Origin: Neovahlkampfia damariscottae
Taxonomy: Eukaryota; Heterolobosea; Selenaionea; Neovahlkampfiida; Neovahlkampfiidae
Assembly (NCBI GenBank): GCA_016618085.1
Contig: JABLTG010000024.1
Coordinates: 87,716 to 151,715 of the forward strand
Length of the DNA stretch: 64,000 nucleotides
Direction of reading: 5' to 3'
Shown here piece by piece: positions 63,664 to 64,000 of this stretch (position 1 is its first letter; the number at the start of each line of letters is the position of its first letter). A model generated the notes under the pieces. It worked only from the letters and a program-made list of their open reading frames with translations. It searched no databases and had not been told where the DNA came from. The position numbers and the translations under genes are program-made.

Positions 63664-64000
63664 AATGTCCAAACAGCTCAAATTGGATTCATTTTGGAAA
63701 GAAAAAAATGTTACTTCAACATCAACAACAGAAGTGATAAAAAAGAGAAAACTTGAAGAAACAAAAGAAACAAGAAATATGAAATCAACATATAAACAAG
63801 GAAAAGATTCGTATCCTTTTTGGTGGACTAAAGAAAAAGAAGACATGCTACAAGTGAAAAGTATACCTTCAAGTTCTTCTTCAGTTGACAAGAATATTTG
63901 TTGGACAAAAAAGTTGGTAGAACAATCTTCATTAACAGAAGGTGTTTTATTTTCATCAAAAGATGTTCCAAAAGAAAACAAACAAGTTGTACACAAAACA
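63664..64000 (+). CDS. PIP-box protein, 5' part only
   Basis: Open from ATG 63664 to the window end, at least 112 residues. The first residues contain QLKLDSFW, which fits the PCNA-interacting PIP box (Q-x-x-L-x-x-F-W). The rest so far is Lys/Ser/Thr-rich and disordered, with a KKRK-type basic run at about 26-29 that could be a nuclear signal. This start is typical of replication or repair proteins such as DNA ligase I, uracil-DNA glycosylase or polymerase delta subunits; the catalytic part lies beyond the window, so no name is given. Confidence 0.6.

Overview
This is nuclear DNA of a free-living-type unicellular eukaryote. It is very AT-rich and gene-dense: about 45 genes in 64 kb, many separated by less than 100 bp, some convergent pairs by 5-12 bp or overlapping. 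About half the genes carry spliceosomal GT-AG introns, and these are tiny. I placed about 70 by reading frame and homology, and all fall between roughly 25 and 45 nt. TAA is the near-universal stop codon. A CCAAT box (CCAATCA or its complement TGATTGG) lies 3-50 bp upstream of many start codons on both strands. The gene content (DUF4116 repeat proteins, many RGS and BTB proteins, an MHYT-cyclase, AAA-ATPase_like proteins) recalls amoeboid or flagellate protists such as Heterolobosea or Anaeramoebae. The sequence alone does not settle the lineage.

Layout. 0-7 kb: neutral ceramidase (cut by the window edge), a Cys-rich acidic protein, a WRAP53/TCAB1 WD40 protein, a small membrane protein, and a DOMON-7TM-RGS receptor. 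7-17 kb: AAA-ATPase_like protein, tRNA-Asp(GUC) with an 11-nt intron, HNH protein, FAD oxidoreductase, dihydrolipoamide dehydrogenase, a double-BTB protein, a xanthine/guanine-type phosphoribosyltransferase and an EEP-fold phosphoesterase. 17-28 kb: an LRR protein, two tandem RGS-RGS-pseudokinase-RGS genes, Pol III subunit RPC4, a quinone-reductase-like MDR enzyme, TSEN15 and a CTDSPL2-like phosphatase. 28-37 kb: two tandem thioredoxin-like-RGS genes, a frameshifted and an intact double-BTB gene, and a DUF4116 gene. 37-50 kb: CYC8/SSN6-type TPR corepressor, RAE1/GLE2, a four-CBS (SNF4-like) protein, an internally deleted AAA-ATPase_like protein, ceramide synthase, an LRR protein, an MHYT-adenylyl cyclase, a low-complexity protein and an esterase pseudogene. 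50-64 kb: a 1,399-residue PH-SAM-RGS-RGS-pseudokinase-RGS protein, a two-CBS protein, a tandem pair of beta-rich proteins, an opine-dehydrogenase-like enzyme, a DUF4116 gene and a DUF4116 pseudogene, an F-box/LRR protein, and the start of a PIP-box protein.

How the parts relate. The dominant theme is G-protein and cAMP signalling: six RGS genes with 12 RGS domains, one of them a receptor, plus a predicted adenylyl cyclase and an AMPK-gamma-like CBS protein. The RGS-RGS-pseudokinase-RGS family, with three paralogues here of which one has gained PH and SAM domains, is the best candidate for an undescribed system. The RGS proteins fused to a redox-dead thioredoxin-like domain are a second candidate. 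A tRNA intron and a tRNA-splicing endonuclease subunit occur in the same window, as do both an enzyme that makes ceramide and one that breaks it down. The housekeeping genes (DLD, RPC4, RAE1, CYC8, WRAP53) are intact and serve as internal standards for the intron calls.
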